Position numbers and translations under genes: made by a program
Origin: Brevipalpus yothersi
Lineage: Eukaryota > Arthropoda > Arachnida > Trombidiformes > Tenuipalpidae
Assembly: GCA_003956705.1 (NCBI GenBank)
Contig: QZCP01000823.1
Location: forward strand, 62,001 to 126,000
DNA length: 64,000 nucleotides
Direction: 5' to 3'
Notes under the pieces: generated by a model
Database searches by the model: none
What the model saw: the letters and a program-made list of their open reading frames with translations, nothing else
Told to the model about the DNA's origin: nothing
Part shown: positions 26,031 to 37,468 of the stretch, in pieces
Layout of the letters: each line of letters begins with the position of its first letter
How positions within the stretch are numbered: position 1 is the first letter of the stretch

Positions 26031-28183
26031 ATAGCTCATTCACTCTCTTTATGCTCTTGGTACCTCGTTCTGCAGTCTGTATTCAAATCAGACACGAATA
26101 TTTTGATCTAGACACCAACACCGGAAATGCACTATTTTGTGTGTATGACAAAAAAAATAGTGGCAAGGATATAGGTGATGTCACTGTTCTCTGTGGTAAG
26201 CAAAGGTTGGTATTTCACTTAATTCGAATCCAATTTGTTGATCCCCAATTCTAATTCAGCTGGATCATGGTACTTTTAATCCGCAAAATGTGAACTTATC
26301 CTTGATCTAACATAATTGACTCTTCACTTGAAAGCGACCATTTCATTCTCGACTGATTTGATTTGATCATTTAATTATCTGATTATTATTCGGAGGAGTT
26401 ATAGTTTGAGTTCATGGTGATGATCAGTACATTTTTATTTTCCTCTGATCGCCGGAAGTTTGCCCGTCATATTTCTGCAATATTTTTACAGTTATTACAT
26501 CAAAGTAGAGCCAATTATATATATGAAAGCTAGATATTATGAGCATTACAGCTCTTTGATTGTGAATGTTATTCAATAGATCGATAAAGTTGGAAAAAAA
26601 GTGTAAACAAAAAGCAATCTGAAATATTTTATCTATCTAACATGAAAAACCTTTGTTTAATTGGACTCTTTCATCATGATCAGAGTTCCAATGTGAATAT
26701 TTGCTAGTGAAGCTCTACTCTGTTGTCATGATGCTTGAGTTCACCCAAGTCAATGTCTTGCAACCTTGAGCTCATCAAATCTCATGAAACTTGAACTTGA
26801 TTGTTCCTATCATAATTAGTGGCGATTAAGCTATAACCCAAACAAAACATTGATAAAATGATTCTTTTTTCAAACACTGGGCATTGCTATTTCATCACAA
26901 AAATTTTCATCGATGAGATATTCGATGGATGCTTATGGTTTATCATCATTAAAGTTCGAAGAACGTTAACCCTTTCAAAAACTTCTATTTTCGAATTGCC
27001 TAACTTTTCAACAAACAGTATTGCGCCATGAAATACCACTAACGACTAATGATGAATCTACTTCGTCATTTCATTCATGATGGAAGAAGAAACGTCAAAA
27101 GTCTCTGAAAAGGCTGATTTTCAACCACTCTACCATCTTCTATTAAAATATACACTGAATACATGTGTACTTCTAATGATTGCCTATGCAAATCATGTGT
27201 AGAGCTCAGGAAACTCTTTCACAATACATGAAAGAGGAAAAAAATGAGAACAATCAAAGGTCTTACCTGTGGGTTTTCCTAGTAAGAACCACATTATATG
27301 ATCAGTTTGCCTTTATAAAATTTGACAATCACTTGTTTTGATATCAATTACTCGAAAATTTATATTCCTTATTCATAATCGGCTATGTAGTGCCCTTGAA
27401 TTATTACACACACAGCCGAATTTTTTTGGCCACAAAAATTTCCTGATCTGATTGTGTATTGTATCTTGATAGTTAATTATTTTTCTTCCCCATCAACCTT
27501 GCTTGTGAGCTGTATTTATTTCGAGACAAAGGATAAATGAGCTGTTAATCTATCCATTGATTAATTGCTGACAATAGATGAGCTACTCCATGAGTTCTCA
27601 ACTTTATGCAATCAAAGCTGAAAAAACTGATCAACACTTGGCCTCAAGCTACTCTTGTTCATCAAATTTGATGATATTTTTACCGTATCAGATAAAACTT
27701 TTATGCATATTCGGAGAAAAAATTGAGCCTATTTATTCGCGATAAACATCATAATATGCCATCCATATAGATCAGCCGAAATGAGGAATTGATCTTTATT
27801 CAAATGATGATTAAACATCATTAGTTGACATTATGGAAGAGAGAAAGAGAAAAAAATACAATGAAAACTTCACAGTAGTGAAGAATGTATGTTGAAATGA
27901 TTCGATCAAAAGGTAACTGTCATCAAAACCGTACAGAAGCTTGAAACTCATCTTGGGATGAAAATGAATTGATGATGAGATGATGATTGGGAAAGCAAAC
28001 AAGATGAGAGAGAGTTTTTCTTATCACTTCTTCTAGGAGGTATGCAAAAATTCAAGCCATCAAGTTCTTTGAAATTATTATCATCATGATAGTGGTAATG
28101 ATGATTTATAACGGTACACAAGTGTGAGGCAAAAGAAGAAGAAAGAAAAAAATAGAAAGAGAAATCATAATTCGTATTCAATC
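25624..28183. other. Convergent intergenic region with (CT)n array
   Basis: Lies between the cyclase and the transporter. It holds a (CT)27 array at 25976-26029. No recognisable coding sequence or RNA gene seen. Confidence 0.4.
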
Positions 28184-29467
28184 TTAGCGTAAAGTGATTG
28201 CAAACATTCTTCTACACCAATGATCGAGTGGTAAAGTGATGATATACTTTCGAATACCGGTCAAAATGACAGCCGATGTGACCAGAATTGCACCGATAAC
28301 AGAATATTTATCCGGCATTCGTTGAAATACGAAAATTTGGAAAACAAAAGCGAAAAAAACTTCGGAAGATGCTCTTGTGACTGATACTAATCCAGCTTCT
28401 TCCACTTGGAGAGCTTTTGTCAACAACAATTGAGCGTAAAATGAACAGATTGCCAATATGACCAGCATCCATGTGGACAACGCTGAGGTGGGTATCTGGA
28501 ATCCATCCAAATAATATGTGATCACCGATGTTTGCAGTACAGCAACCCAGCCGAAATTGAAAAGTATAATCGAATGATGTAGAACTTTAACTTTTCGAAC
28601 CACAATATACGATGCTGAGCCAACCAGTGTGGCACCCATTCCAGCCGCCAAGCCCATCAATTCCACTTGCTTATCGACACCAGCTTTTCGCGCTTCTTCG
28701 GTAGATTCTCCGAATATGATGTTCAATTTGGCAGTGAATGCGATGCCCAGTAGGGTGACAGCCAGTGCGAATAGGTGGAAGAATCCGAAAGTTTCTTTCA
28801 AAAATATTCGCGCAAATATGCACACAAACACTGGCATTGAGAGCACAATTACGGTTGCATTGGCTAATGGAAGTAGATGTAGTGCACAGTATCGTAAATA
28901 TAATGATGTGGCACCGGCAATACCTCGTAGCATTACCCAAAATCGTAGATCACTTGGACCGAAAATATTTTCACCCAAATCGGAAACCATGGGCAGGGCA
29001 AACAGTATGACACCCAAAAATCGGAAACATGCCAGTGTACCGGGATGAATGCCACTCAAATGTTTAACTATAGCAGTGGTTACAGAGAAAAATATACTCG
29101 ATAAGAATGAATAAAATACTCCACGAAATGATGTCCATGCTGATATCACAATTTGACGTGAATTTCGTCTCAAATGACTTAATGTTATCGATGCTCTTTT
29201 GGCCATACTCGGCCGTCTGCTGATCGATGTCGGATCAAGTGAATGTTTCCGCTTATAATCATCACCATTGTTATTATTATTATTGTGTCCATCTGGTGCT
29301 AATGATGAAACCGACGTGACACCAGTTTTCACCGAACTTGCATCATAATTCAGATCACTCACATTGTTCAACACACCCGATCGATCGATACAATTTTCCA
29401 CATTATTATTGGCAACTTGAGAACTTCCGACAATATCAACAGAGGACAAATTGTAATCGTTCTTCAT
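28184..29467 (-). CDS. SLC35G1-like EamA-family membrane transporter
   Basis: Single-exon frame of 427 residues. About 110 polar residues (Asn/Ser-rich, with a short poly-Asn) precede a ten-helix region made of two EamA repeats. Diagnostic stretches include LACFRFLGVI, MLRGIAGATSLYLRY, LANATVIVLSMPVF, LLLTKALQVEEAGLVSV and SEVFFAFVFQIFVF. Order and spacing match the SLC35G1/TMEM20 branch of the drug/metabolite transporter superfamily. Family members sit in ER or plasma membrane; the substrate is not settled. The start is the first ATG (MKNDYNLSS); the upstream open extension begins only with TTG. The gene has no introns, unlike most neighbours, so retroposition in the lineage is possible. Confidence 0.85.
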   Translation of the reverse strand: MKNDYNLSSVDIVGSSQVANNNVENCIDRSGVLNNVSDLNYDASSVKTGVTSVSSLAPDGHNNNNNNGDDYKRKHSLDPTSISRRPSMAKRASITLSHLRRNSRQIVISAWTSFRGVFYSFLSSIFFSVTTAIVKHLSGIHPGTLACFRFLGVILFALPMVSDLGENIFGPSDLRFWVMLRGIAGATSLYLRYCALHLLPLANATVIVLSMPVFVCIFARIFLKETFGFFHLFALAVTLLGIAFTAKLNIIFGESTEEARKAGVDKQVELMGLAAGMGATLVGSASYIVVRKVKVLHHSIILFNFGWVAVLQTSVITYYLDGFQIPTSALSTWMLVILAICSFYAQLLLTKALQVEEAGLVSVTRASSEVFFAFVFQIFVFQRMPDKYSVIGAILVTSAVILTGIRKYIITLPLDHWCRRMFAITLR

Positions 29468-30449
29468 GATGATGTCCAGAAGTATGATGGCTGATGACGG
29501 TGAATATGATGGGTTGAACAAACTTGATGGTACACAAATTATAAGTTCAGCAAATTTTTAGCATACCGAAAAGATGATGATGATGATTTAAAAATATAAC
29601 GGTATCTTTTGAACCAACCTTTTCCACAGAGGCTACAGAAGTTGATTTATTTATGATGGTCACTTTTGATCATGAACGAAAGAGTTTTCAAGAAAAAAAC
29701 TATTAGTTTGATTGATTGAAATAAAAAAAATGTTTATAAGTGAGCAACTAAAAATAGACAATAATTAAGCATTGAATGAATATGAGTCTATTAATGAGGA
29801 GGTAAAATAAGATCATAGCATCATCCATATACTAGAGAGAAGTTTCCGGGGAAAAGTTTCTGATGGTATGTGTGAGTATGTATGCAAGGAATGTTTGCTT
29901 GACAAAAGATGAGATGATTAACAAAACTGATAAACTTATTGGGCAACTAGTAACAATATGCATTTACATGTATGTGAGGTTCTCAAGCTAAATACTATCA
30001 TCGATAACTGAACAGTGATCAATAAAAGCGGTAAAAGCACATTGAGCAAAATTTGTGAAATTGTGTGTGTATATATATATGGTTAACTTACAGACTTGGA
30101 AAGCACGATAAATTTCACACAAAAATCAAGTCGATATGGTTAAAAGTAATTGTAATTTGATGGTAAATTTTGAATTTCAAAGAGTTATTGAAAAAAGGGA
30201 AAAGAAAAATCATGAAAAAAGAACATTTAATTGTCAAGTCAAAATAAGTCTATCACTACTTTCATTGAATCAGATTGTAATAAAAATTCATTTTACCAAT
30301 AACAGCGTATCTTTAGAAAATTCATTTATCGTTGGACTGTTTGATGATCAAACTCATCATGTTTGATTACCTCCTGGTACACTATCTTGTTTGCTCAGGG
30401 AGAGAGAGCAACGAAAGAGAAAGAGAAGAGAGAGAGAGAATAGATTCTT

Positions 30450-30450
<1 letters not shown>

Positions 30451-30528
<78 letters not shown>

Positions 30529-30612
30529 NNNNNNNNNNNNNNNNNNNNNNNNNNNNNNNNNNNNNNNNNNNNNNNNNNNNNNNNNNNNNNNNNNNNNNNN
30601 NNNNNNNNNNNN

Positions 30613-30643
<31 letters not shown>
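30451..30643. repeat. (AG)n microsatellite with assembly gap
   Basis: Perfect AG dinucleotides run on both sides of an 84-base run of N (30529-30612), so the array is longer than could be assembled and its true length is unknown. Confidence 0.95.
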
Positions 30644-30646
<3 letters not shown>

Positions 30647-30912
30647 AATAGTAAAATGAGGTGTGAGTGAGAGAAACCAGTGAGATTCGAATTAATCGAG
30701 TTTGATGAGTATTAATTGTCTACAATGCAACCTTTTGTTTTAGTAAACCTTAACCTTCACAAGAGAAAACATTAGCGAAGGATGATATGATTTTGAAAAT
30801 ACCCCATGAAGATGAGAGAGAGACGAAATTAATTAATTATAAAAGGGTGAACGCTTACTGGGTGGATTTTGAGACATGCTAATTGCATAGTAAGGTAGCA
30901 AAATTAGAATGA

Positions 30913-30913
<1 letters not shown>

Positions 30914-30975
<62 letters not shown>
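30914..30975. repeat. (CT)31 microsatellite
   Basis: Perfect CT array, reverse-complementary to the (AG)n array 270 bases to its left. Confidence 0.95.
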
Positions 30976-30977
<2 letters not shown>

Positions 30978-31505
30978 ATCTCTCTTCATCTCTCCTTCCC
31001 CTGTGTTTGTCTCTGAATATTCGATGAGATAAAGTTTTGACTGGAAAAAACATGCAAATTGAGCCAGCTCATGTCTCACAGCGTGTGTGTACTTAATTTT
31101 GACAATATATTTCAATATATTCCAATTAAAAGTCCTCATTTGCTTGATAGACAATAACAATCACCCATACCGCCGTACATGCAGCATTGATCACCCATTT
31201 TCGAAAACAAGGATTCAGAACCACGCAGAGTGATGAACTCGATAGTCGTTACTGGATGGAAATCGAATTTTGATGTCTAGATTCCCGAGGAAGCTGAAAT
31301 TTCATGGAAATTTATGCAATATCCGAACTCGCATCCCTTGAGGGCGATTTGTAAATATCTATAACTCATAATCCTTACACTTGTCAACACAACAACAAGT
31401 CGAGATATACAAATTTTTGATTGAATAGCCTCAATCTATGGTCATCGGTAAAATTGTGCCCTTCAAATTCAGTCTATCCTCAGTGTGTCCATCATATTAT
31501 CTGAC

Positions 31506-32357
31506 ATGTGTAAACTTTTGAATATTAATCTCGACGAAATATTTCAATGTACAAATTTACTCAACCCTGATAGAGTGAAAGTTAATCTATCTAAATTATT
31601 GATGATCATAATGGTAATGACTGGGTTCTCATTGACTGAAAAATTGGAAACTCATTTGCATCAAAATCGTGTCCTTATTGAGCGAAGCTTGAGAGATAAA
31701 AATTTGAATGTCAGAAATTGGTTCAGATTTGCGAATATTATCGTTTCATTAGCCCATTCAGTTATATCAAGTATTGTGGCTCTCATGTGTGCATATGCAT
31801 GTCCATCACTTCTATGGGATTTCGTTGATGTACATTTTCTTCCAGCATTTCTAATATTGTCTTTTTCTGGAGGCTACTTTATTGCTGATAGTGTAATTAA
31901 CATTCGACGGAGGAAGCAATTCAAAAGATCATGGAAAGATTGTTTTGAAATTCTCATTCATCATGCACTTGTTTCGACAGATATTCTCCTTTCCATTCAC
32001 TATCTGAAGTATGCTGGAGGACTATTGACAGCACTCCTATCCGAAGTTAACAATGTATTCCTCCACCTCAGATCACTTGCACTCCTGGTCAATATTGAAA
32101 TAAGATCATCCAGTAGATGGATATGGCTAACACATTTGGTTGTGTTGACAAGTGTTTTATTCCGATTGATCCCAACCTTGACCATAGCATACAGATTCAC
32201 CTTTGATCTCAAGAATTTGCATCCAAATATTTCAAATTTCGATTATTTCTTCGCAATAACCTCTTTGACCATGCTAATTGTCTATCAAAATGTTATGATA
32301 ATTAGAGTAATAAATAACGATTTTAAAGCTCGTTCTGATAACGAGAAGATAATTTAA
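31506..32357 (+). CDS. TLC-domain membrane protein (TLCD1/2-like)
   Basis: Intronless frame of 283 residues from the first ATG. A first hydrophobic segment near residue 35 is followed by the TLC fold. Visible hallmarks are RFANIIVSLAHSVISS, FSGGYFIADSV, LIHHALVSTDILLS and LLSEVNNVFLHLRSLALL. Their order matches TLCD1/TLCD2-type TRAM-LAG1-CLN8 proteins more than ceramide synthases. In vertebrates that group affects membrane phospholipid composition; here the role is inferred only. The conserved His pair (IHH) is present. It ends in a charged tail. Confidence 0.8.
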   Translation: MCKLLNINLDEIFQCTNLLNPDRVKVNLSKLLMIIMVMTGFSLTEKLETHLHQNRVLIERSLRDKNLNVRNWFRFANIIVSLAHSVISSIVALMCAYACPSLLWDFVDVHFLPAFLILSFSGGYFIADSVINIRRRKQFKRSWKDCFEILIHHALVSTDILLSIHYLKYAGGLLTALLSEVNNVFLHLRSLALLVNIEIRSSSRWIWLTHLVVLTSVLFRLIPTLTIAYRFTFDLKNLHPNISNFDYFFAITSLTMLIVYQNVMIIRVINNDFKARSDNEKII

Positions 32358-32586
32358 TCAATTGATGTTTCCGTTACAAGTGGACTTCGGAAATGCTATA
32401 CCTCTTACCTTCAACAAGAATGATCCAAAACTTCATGTGATCAACCATTTTCTCTTCAGCTCCCATAATCTGATGGAAAGCCATTTTTTGCCACGAGAAC
32501 CAGAAGAATTCCGAGATTTTATTGAATTCTGATTAATTTTGAGACTCTTAGGTGAGTACTTTAGGATATGCAAGTAATAGGCAGCA
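32358..32586. other. Convergent gap between the TLC and receptor genes
   Basis: Short 3' intergenic stretch with no coding signal. Confidence 0.4.
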
Positions 32587-33951
32587 TCAATCGGTTGTCC
32601 TAAAGTTGGCTGCCAATAACATCATCAATGCAAAAATTTCGAGCATCGACTAGTGAAAAGAGAAAGAAATAACAGTGAATATTGCTTCGATGATTTTAAT
32701 AATCAACTCACCAGTAGAAAAGTCCTAAAATCTAAGAGATAGTCATTAGAATGCTTGAATACGAGTGGATGAATCTCGAATGACAATAGAAAATCACTCA
32801 TGAGTAACTGAGCTCTTGGATGCCCTCGCATTTTGAGCATAATTTTGCGTAAATAGGAACAAACTTCTTGATTCTGTCAGGGAAACAATGAGGAAAATGA
32901 TCATCCCTCGAAATCAAAATCAAAATCTTACCTTTATCTTCGCTAATTCACCAAGAAAACACCAAATTCCGATGGTTAAGCAAATCGCAATTAAAACGAT
33001 ATAAATGAAAGATACTCTCATTAAGAGGGGAGATTTTGCAACCAAACCAACATAAAATGCATTCAAACTAATTGCAATTCCACATAAAACACCAACTCCT
33101 AATATGAACTGAAAACATTGATTGAAAAATTCAACATCAATGTATAAACCAACGTATTGAGTTACCAATTTCTTCGGATCAGAAATACTACTGTCCTTAG
33201 AGATCTTTGTCAAAAAATTTGAGCATTTTTGTTTAATAACTTCCAATCTATGAGTAGATGCTATGATGTAGCCACAAAAAACGAAACAGAACCCAAAGCC
33301 CTGTATAACGGTTAAATATAATTGAGAAAAACCGAAAAAACATGAGGATACCACCATGACCATGCTATGACGACTGGAATCAAATAGTAATGTACAACTG
33401 ATACTCATGGGAACTACTATAGTTTGAGTAGCAAATAAATATGAAAAATAAGCAAACTTATGGAGAATCCCGATTCTCCGTCGAAGTTTTGACCATTCTT
33501 TCTCATGAGTATGTTTGAATTCCGTTTCATAAAGATTTCCATTGAGGAAGATGTCAAACCAAGCGCGTTTCTTTAGGTTCAATTTTTTCACGAGTTTGAT
33601 AGAAACGAAAATCCACAGAGTTATTCGAAATGCTAGAACCAAAAAGTCAACGGGCAGTCGTGAACTTTCGAAGAAGATACCAGGATCACAAAAATTCACA
33701 GAATCAGCAGGAGTTAGTACCATAAGATTGAGAACATAACGGAGGATGTCAATGAAGAAGCTCACATAATAGAAAATTAATAGTGTTCTCTGTGCTTTGT
33801 AAACTTCTTTTCCAATTACTTGAATATTGGTCACTATCAGTGCAGATTGCATGAAATTGAGAACTTTATAATTTGTTAACAGGTCACTTCCTCCAATTTT
33901 TCTTAGAGAATAAGGTGAAAGAATAAGCTCCATGAATTTGATCACAACCAT
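32587..33951 (-). CDS. Gustatory-receptor-like seven-helix protein 1
   Basis: Three exons (33951-32932, 32873-32712, 32649-32587) with phase-0 introns encode 414 residues. The large first exon holds six or seven hydrophobic helices, starting after about 45 residues. The second exon encodes an amphipathic stretch with the helix boundary FEIHPLVFKHSNDYLLDF, and the last encodes a final helix, LEIFALMMLLAANF. This terminal arrangement, an intracellular loop exon followed by a short last-helix exon, is that of invertebrate gustatory receptors (7tm_7). The canonical TYhhhhhQF signature is degenerate. It was found by following splice sites; the last 74 codons lie outside any long open frame. Ligand unknown. 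Confidence 0.75.
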
Positions 33952-35334
33952 CGTTGATCCATCTTATGCTGGTGAAGTCTATTTTCAAATATACATGTAT
34001 TATCAGTATTTTGTGGGAATATTTTGCATTTCATGATGATACGAGTTCGAACGTGATGTATTCTGTGTAAAACAGTTTATTATACCGTTGTAGTTCGATC
34101 GACAACCTGTAGTCTGATTTTTATTCTCGAAATTCTTGAAATCGATTCAATACTCTTGAAACTTGGTATATAGTTGAATAGTTAGGGAAGGCTTCATTTT
34201 TCTGAGAGAGTAAATCGTGAAACCAGTCAATTGAGAGTAGGATGCAACATCATTACTCGAATTCGATTGATTGTTTGGATTCCCTGGATTCAACCTCTTT
34301 TAACATGGAAAAATTGGTGAGAATTAGGCTATTCATATTCAACTTTTAACTTAAATCTCGTGATACCTTTGCGTGCTCCTCTCCTATTAAAGTTGCCATT
34401 ATCGAATTCAAAAATGTAAATTTCAACAACACTAGAATATTCTTCAAGATTTGTGAAAACAACATGACTATGTTTCAAAATGAATTCCATTTTATCGAAT
34501 GAATACACGTGAATATACCAAGCAAAGAGAAATACCATAACCTTTGTGTGCGGATCCCGATTGCATCATAACGGTACTTTTCCCGATCACTTCTTAGTGA
34601 GTCAAATGGTTGAAAGTTCCCAAGGAGGTGGGAAATTAGATGTTTTATCGCTCGAATTTTTATGGATTCATTCTAAATATTAGAAGATGCAAAATATTTG
34701 TTAACAAATCAGAAATTCTCTCCTTCCACATCTTGAAGGAAATCGATCCAAGAAAGTTACTCTCTACAATTCATTTTATTCAATCACAATTAATTTCTTT
34801 CAATACTTATTACAGAATTGTTCAATTTGGGAGCACAAATATCCAATAAAAAATCAATTGGTCCAGATTAGATCAAATCAAAAATATTTGTCAGATCCGA
34901 AACTGAATATCTGATTAATCGATCTGATGGAAAATCCTCCCATCATTGGATTGCTTTTCCTCATTGGCACTGTAATAACCATCATCAACATGTAGTAATG
35001 AATATTAGGTGATTAAATATTTTCAGACTGAATTTTTATTTCCAACACCTCACAATTTCAAGCTCCCATTCTAACATTCATGAACGGGGTACAGCAAACG
35101 GATCGTCCACGTTCTAACGTTACGTGGCGGGAAGATTTTCTCTAGAAAAGCCATCAATTAGGTAAGGTTGGTCAACAAACCAAAACAATATCATTTCATA
35201 ATTTTGGACGGATCAAAGACAATGTTTTTCATAAAGGCAAATGGTATGATTGTTGACTGACCGAAAGCTTTCAAGTTCACATCAGTCAAAAAAAATTTTT
35301 ATTATTGAAGTAAAATTAAAGCTCGAATGAAGTA
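33952..35334. other. Intergenic region
   Basis: About 1.4 kb between receptor 1 and the helicase. A 69-residue open frame on the minus strand near 34.4 kb has no recognisable similarity or clean splice context. Confidence 0.4.
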
Positions 35335-37468
35335 TCACAGAATTTTTTGACTCTTTTCTTCAATAAATGGATCCATGATTCGACCAGAACGGTCCCATCT
35401 GAACACTCGATGAAAGTAATCTGAATACATGAAATCAGCTTTACGCTCTAAGTAAGAGATCAGTGTTGCCAGATGCTTGCGTCTTCGAATTGTTGATGAA
35501 TCACAAACGACAGCCAAATGCTTTTTAGCACGAGTTAAGGCCACATTCATTCGCTTCAAATTTTGTAGGAATCCAAGATTACCTTGTGGATTGGATCTGA
35601 CCATAGAGAGGATAATAACCTCTTTCTCTCGCCCTTGGAAACCATCGACGGTCATGATTTCTACATCCTTTTGTTTATACAACAGATTCTTGATCTGTTT
35701 GACCTGAAGCTTGTAGGGAGCTATAACACCAATAGATTTGGCCGGAATACCATTGTTGATCAACCAAACAACATATTTATGGACTATTGATGCCTCGTAT
35801 GGATTGTAGCATGAAAAATCTCCTTTTGGTCTCACCTCGAAACCTTTCGAGTTCACCGTATCAATAAGCAATAGTGGTGATAAGCCCTCAAGTCTTTTCG
35901 AATATTGTCCAAGATTAGCTTTGGCAACAGAAAAGTGAGCAGTAAGTTGATTTTGATAGAATGTTTTCGATGACCACCACATGATATCCTGGTGCATACG
36001 ATACTGAGTTGTTAGCATTACAGTAAATTTTTTAAAGAACGGAGCTCTGTACAAACGTTCCATCAATGAAACTTCCAACATTCCTACTGTATTTTTAACT
36101 CTGCTCAACACAACCGGAGGTAATTGGTGAGGATCACCGACGATTATGATTTTTTTGGCCATCAGCATTGGAATCCAGCAAGCAGCTTCTAATGCCTGGG
36201 AACATTCATCAATGATTGCAACATCAAATCTTGCTCCAGTTTCCAGCATGAATTCAAGCGGTCCATCTTTGTGGGCACTTATGAGAGTAGAAAATACAAA
36301 ATCATTATATTGGAGAACTTTTCGTACGACTTTGGCCGCTTTCTGTTTTCGTGCCTGAAAATCACTTTCACTCTCTTCCGGATGCTTGCGAGGGCACACT
36401 GAATTACATTGATATCTCTTTTGAGCTATGATGACTAAGAGGAGATGGAGAAGCTTTTCATTGGCTCGTACTGGATTACCGAGACGAATCATTCCACCAA
36501 ACCTATCAGAGTTCAATCGTAGCATTATGTTATCGAGAGCTACATTTGATTGGGAACATATCAATACTTTTTGCCGTTTGAGACGAAGTTGATGAGCGAT
36601 TTCGTGAATTGTGGTTGTTTTACCGGTTCCAGGAGGACCAACGATGAAACAAATTTTCTCTTGAGCCAAAGCAAATTGGACAGCAAATCTCTGAGAATTA
36701 TCTAATTTTTCGTTCACGAACTTGACCATTTCGAGCTTTTTAACTTGAGGTGAAGGAGATTCATTGAACAAAATACGATCGAGATCACATTGAGAGTTCT
36801 TTTCGGATGGAGTATGGAGTCTTCTCATTGTCTCCATCATTCGCGGATAAGATACCAGGTCTTCAGATTTCTCAATTATATATATCAATTTAGCATCGAG
36901 ATTGAGAGATTGATATAGTGGTATAACAATACATATTGAGCTTCCTCGAAGCTCGAGTACAGAGCCAAAGGCAGTGACCGATGCTTGATATCCTTCCTCT
37001 TCATCTTTGAATTCCGGCTCATTTGGACACATGAGACCGGAAACAATCTTTGGTTCTGGTTCTTTGGTTGCTAGGTGTGGTAGTTGGCCATATATCATAA
37101 CATCATCTCCAGCAGATAATTTTCCCTCATGAAAATTGAACCCTTTCTTACGGAAGAGAATACGAGAAGCGTATTCATCAAAATGGCTTACTTTCTCTTC
37201 GATTTTGGCTTGATAAACGGTTCCTTTCTCTTCTAGCCTGGAAAACATTCGAGAAAAGAAAGGAAGAAAATTCAGTAAACGCATATCAATTCACACATAG
37301 CAATTGGCGTTCGTTTTAATCATTAACAACTTACCATCGTTCATGTGACAATACTTTTTCAAGCCCAATCAATTCTTGTTCGACGCGCACAAATTCTTCT
37401 CTATCCTGAGCTATCGGTTGTTTACGCTGTGGTGTAGAGATGACATTGGATTTCTTTTTTCTAGCCAT
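35335..37468 (-). CDS. IGHMBP2-like superfamily 1 helicase, short form
   Basis: Two exons (37468-37335 and 37237-35335) encode 678 residues. The first exon gives a basic start (MARKKK) and a helical segment ending in SHERW. The second carries the stalk/beta-barrel region and both RecA domains: NSQRFAV, Walker A GPPGTGKTTT (about 245), DECSQALEAACWIP, GDPHQLPP, QYRMH, TVDGFQGREKE and NVALTRAKKHL. The pattern, including DECSQALEA and QLTAHFSVA, matches the Upf1-like 5'-3' DNA/RNA helicase IGHMBP2 (SMUBP2), which is linked to translation and tRNA processing. Vertebrate proteins are about 990 residues and carry R3H and AN1 zinc-finger domains after the helicase core. Here the frame stops soon after the core. 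Confidence 0.93.

Larger units (their letters stand above)
29468..31505. other. Intergenic region with paired (AG)n and (CT)n arrays
   Basis: Between the transporter and the TLC protein. It is dominated by the long (AG)n array with an assembly gap and a (CT)n array about 270 bases later. No gene recognised. Confidence 0.4.
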
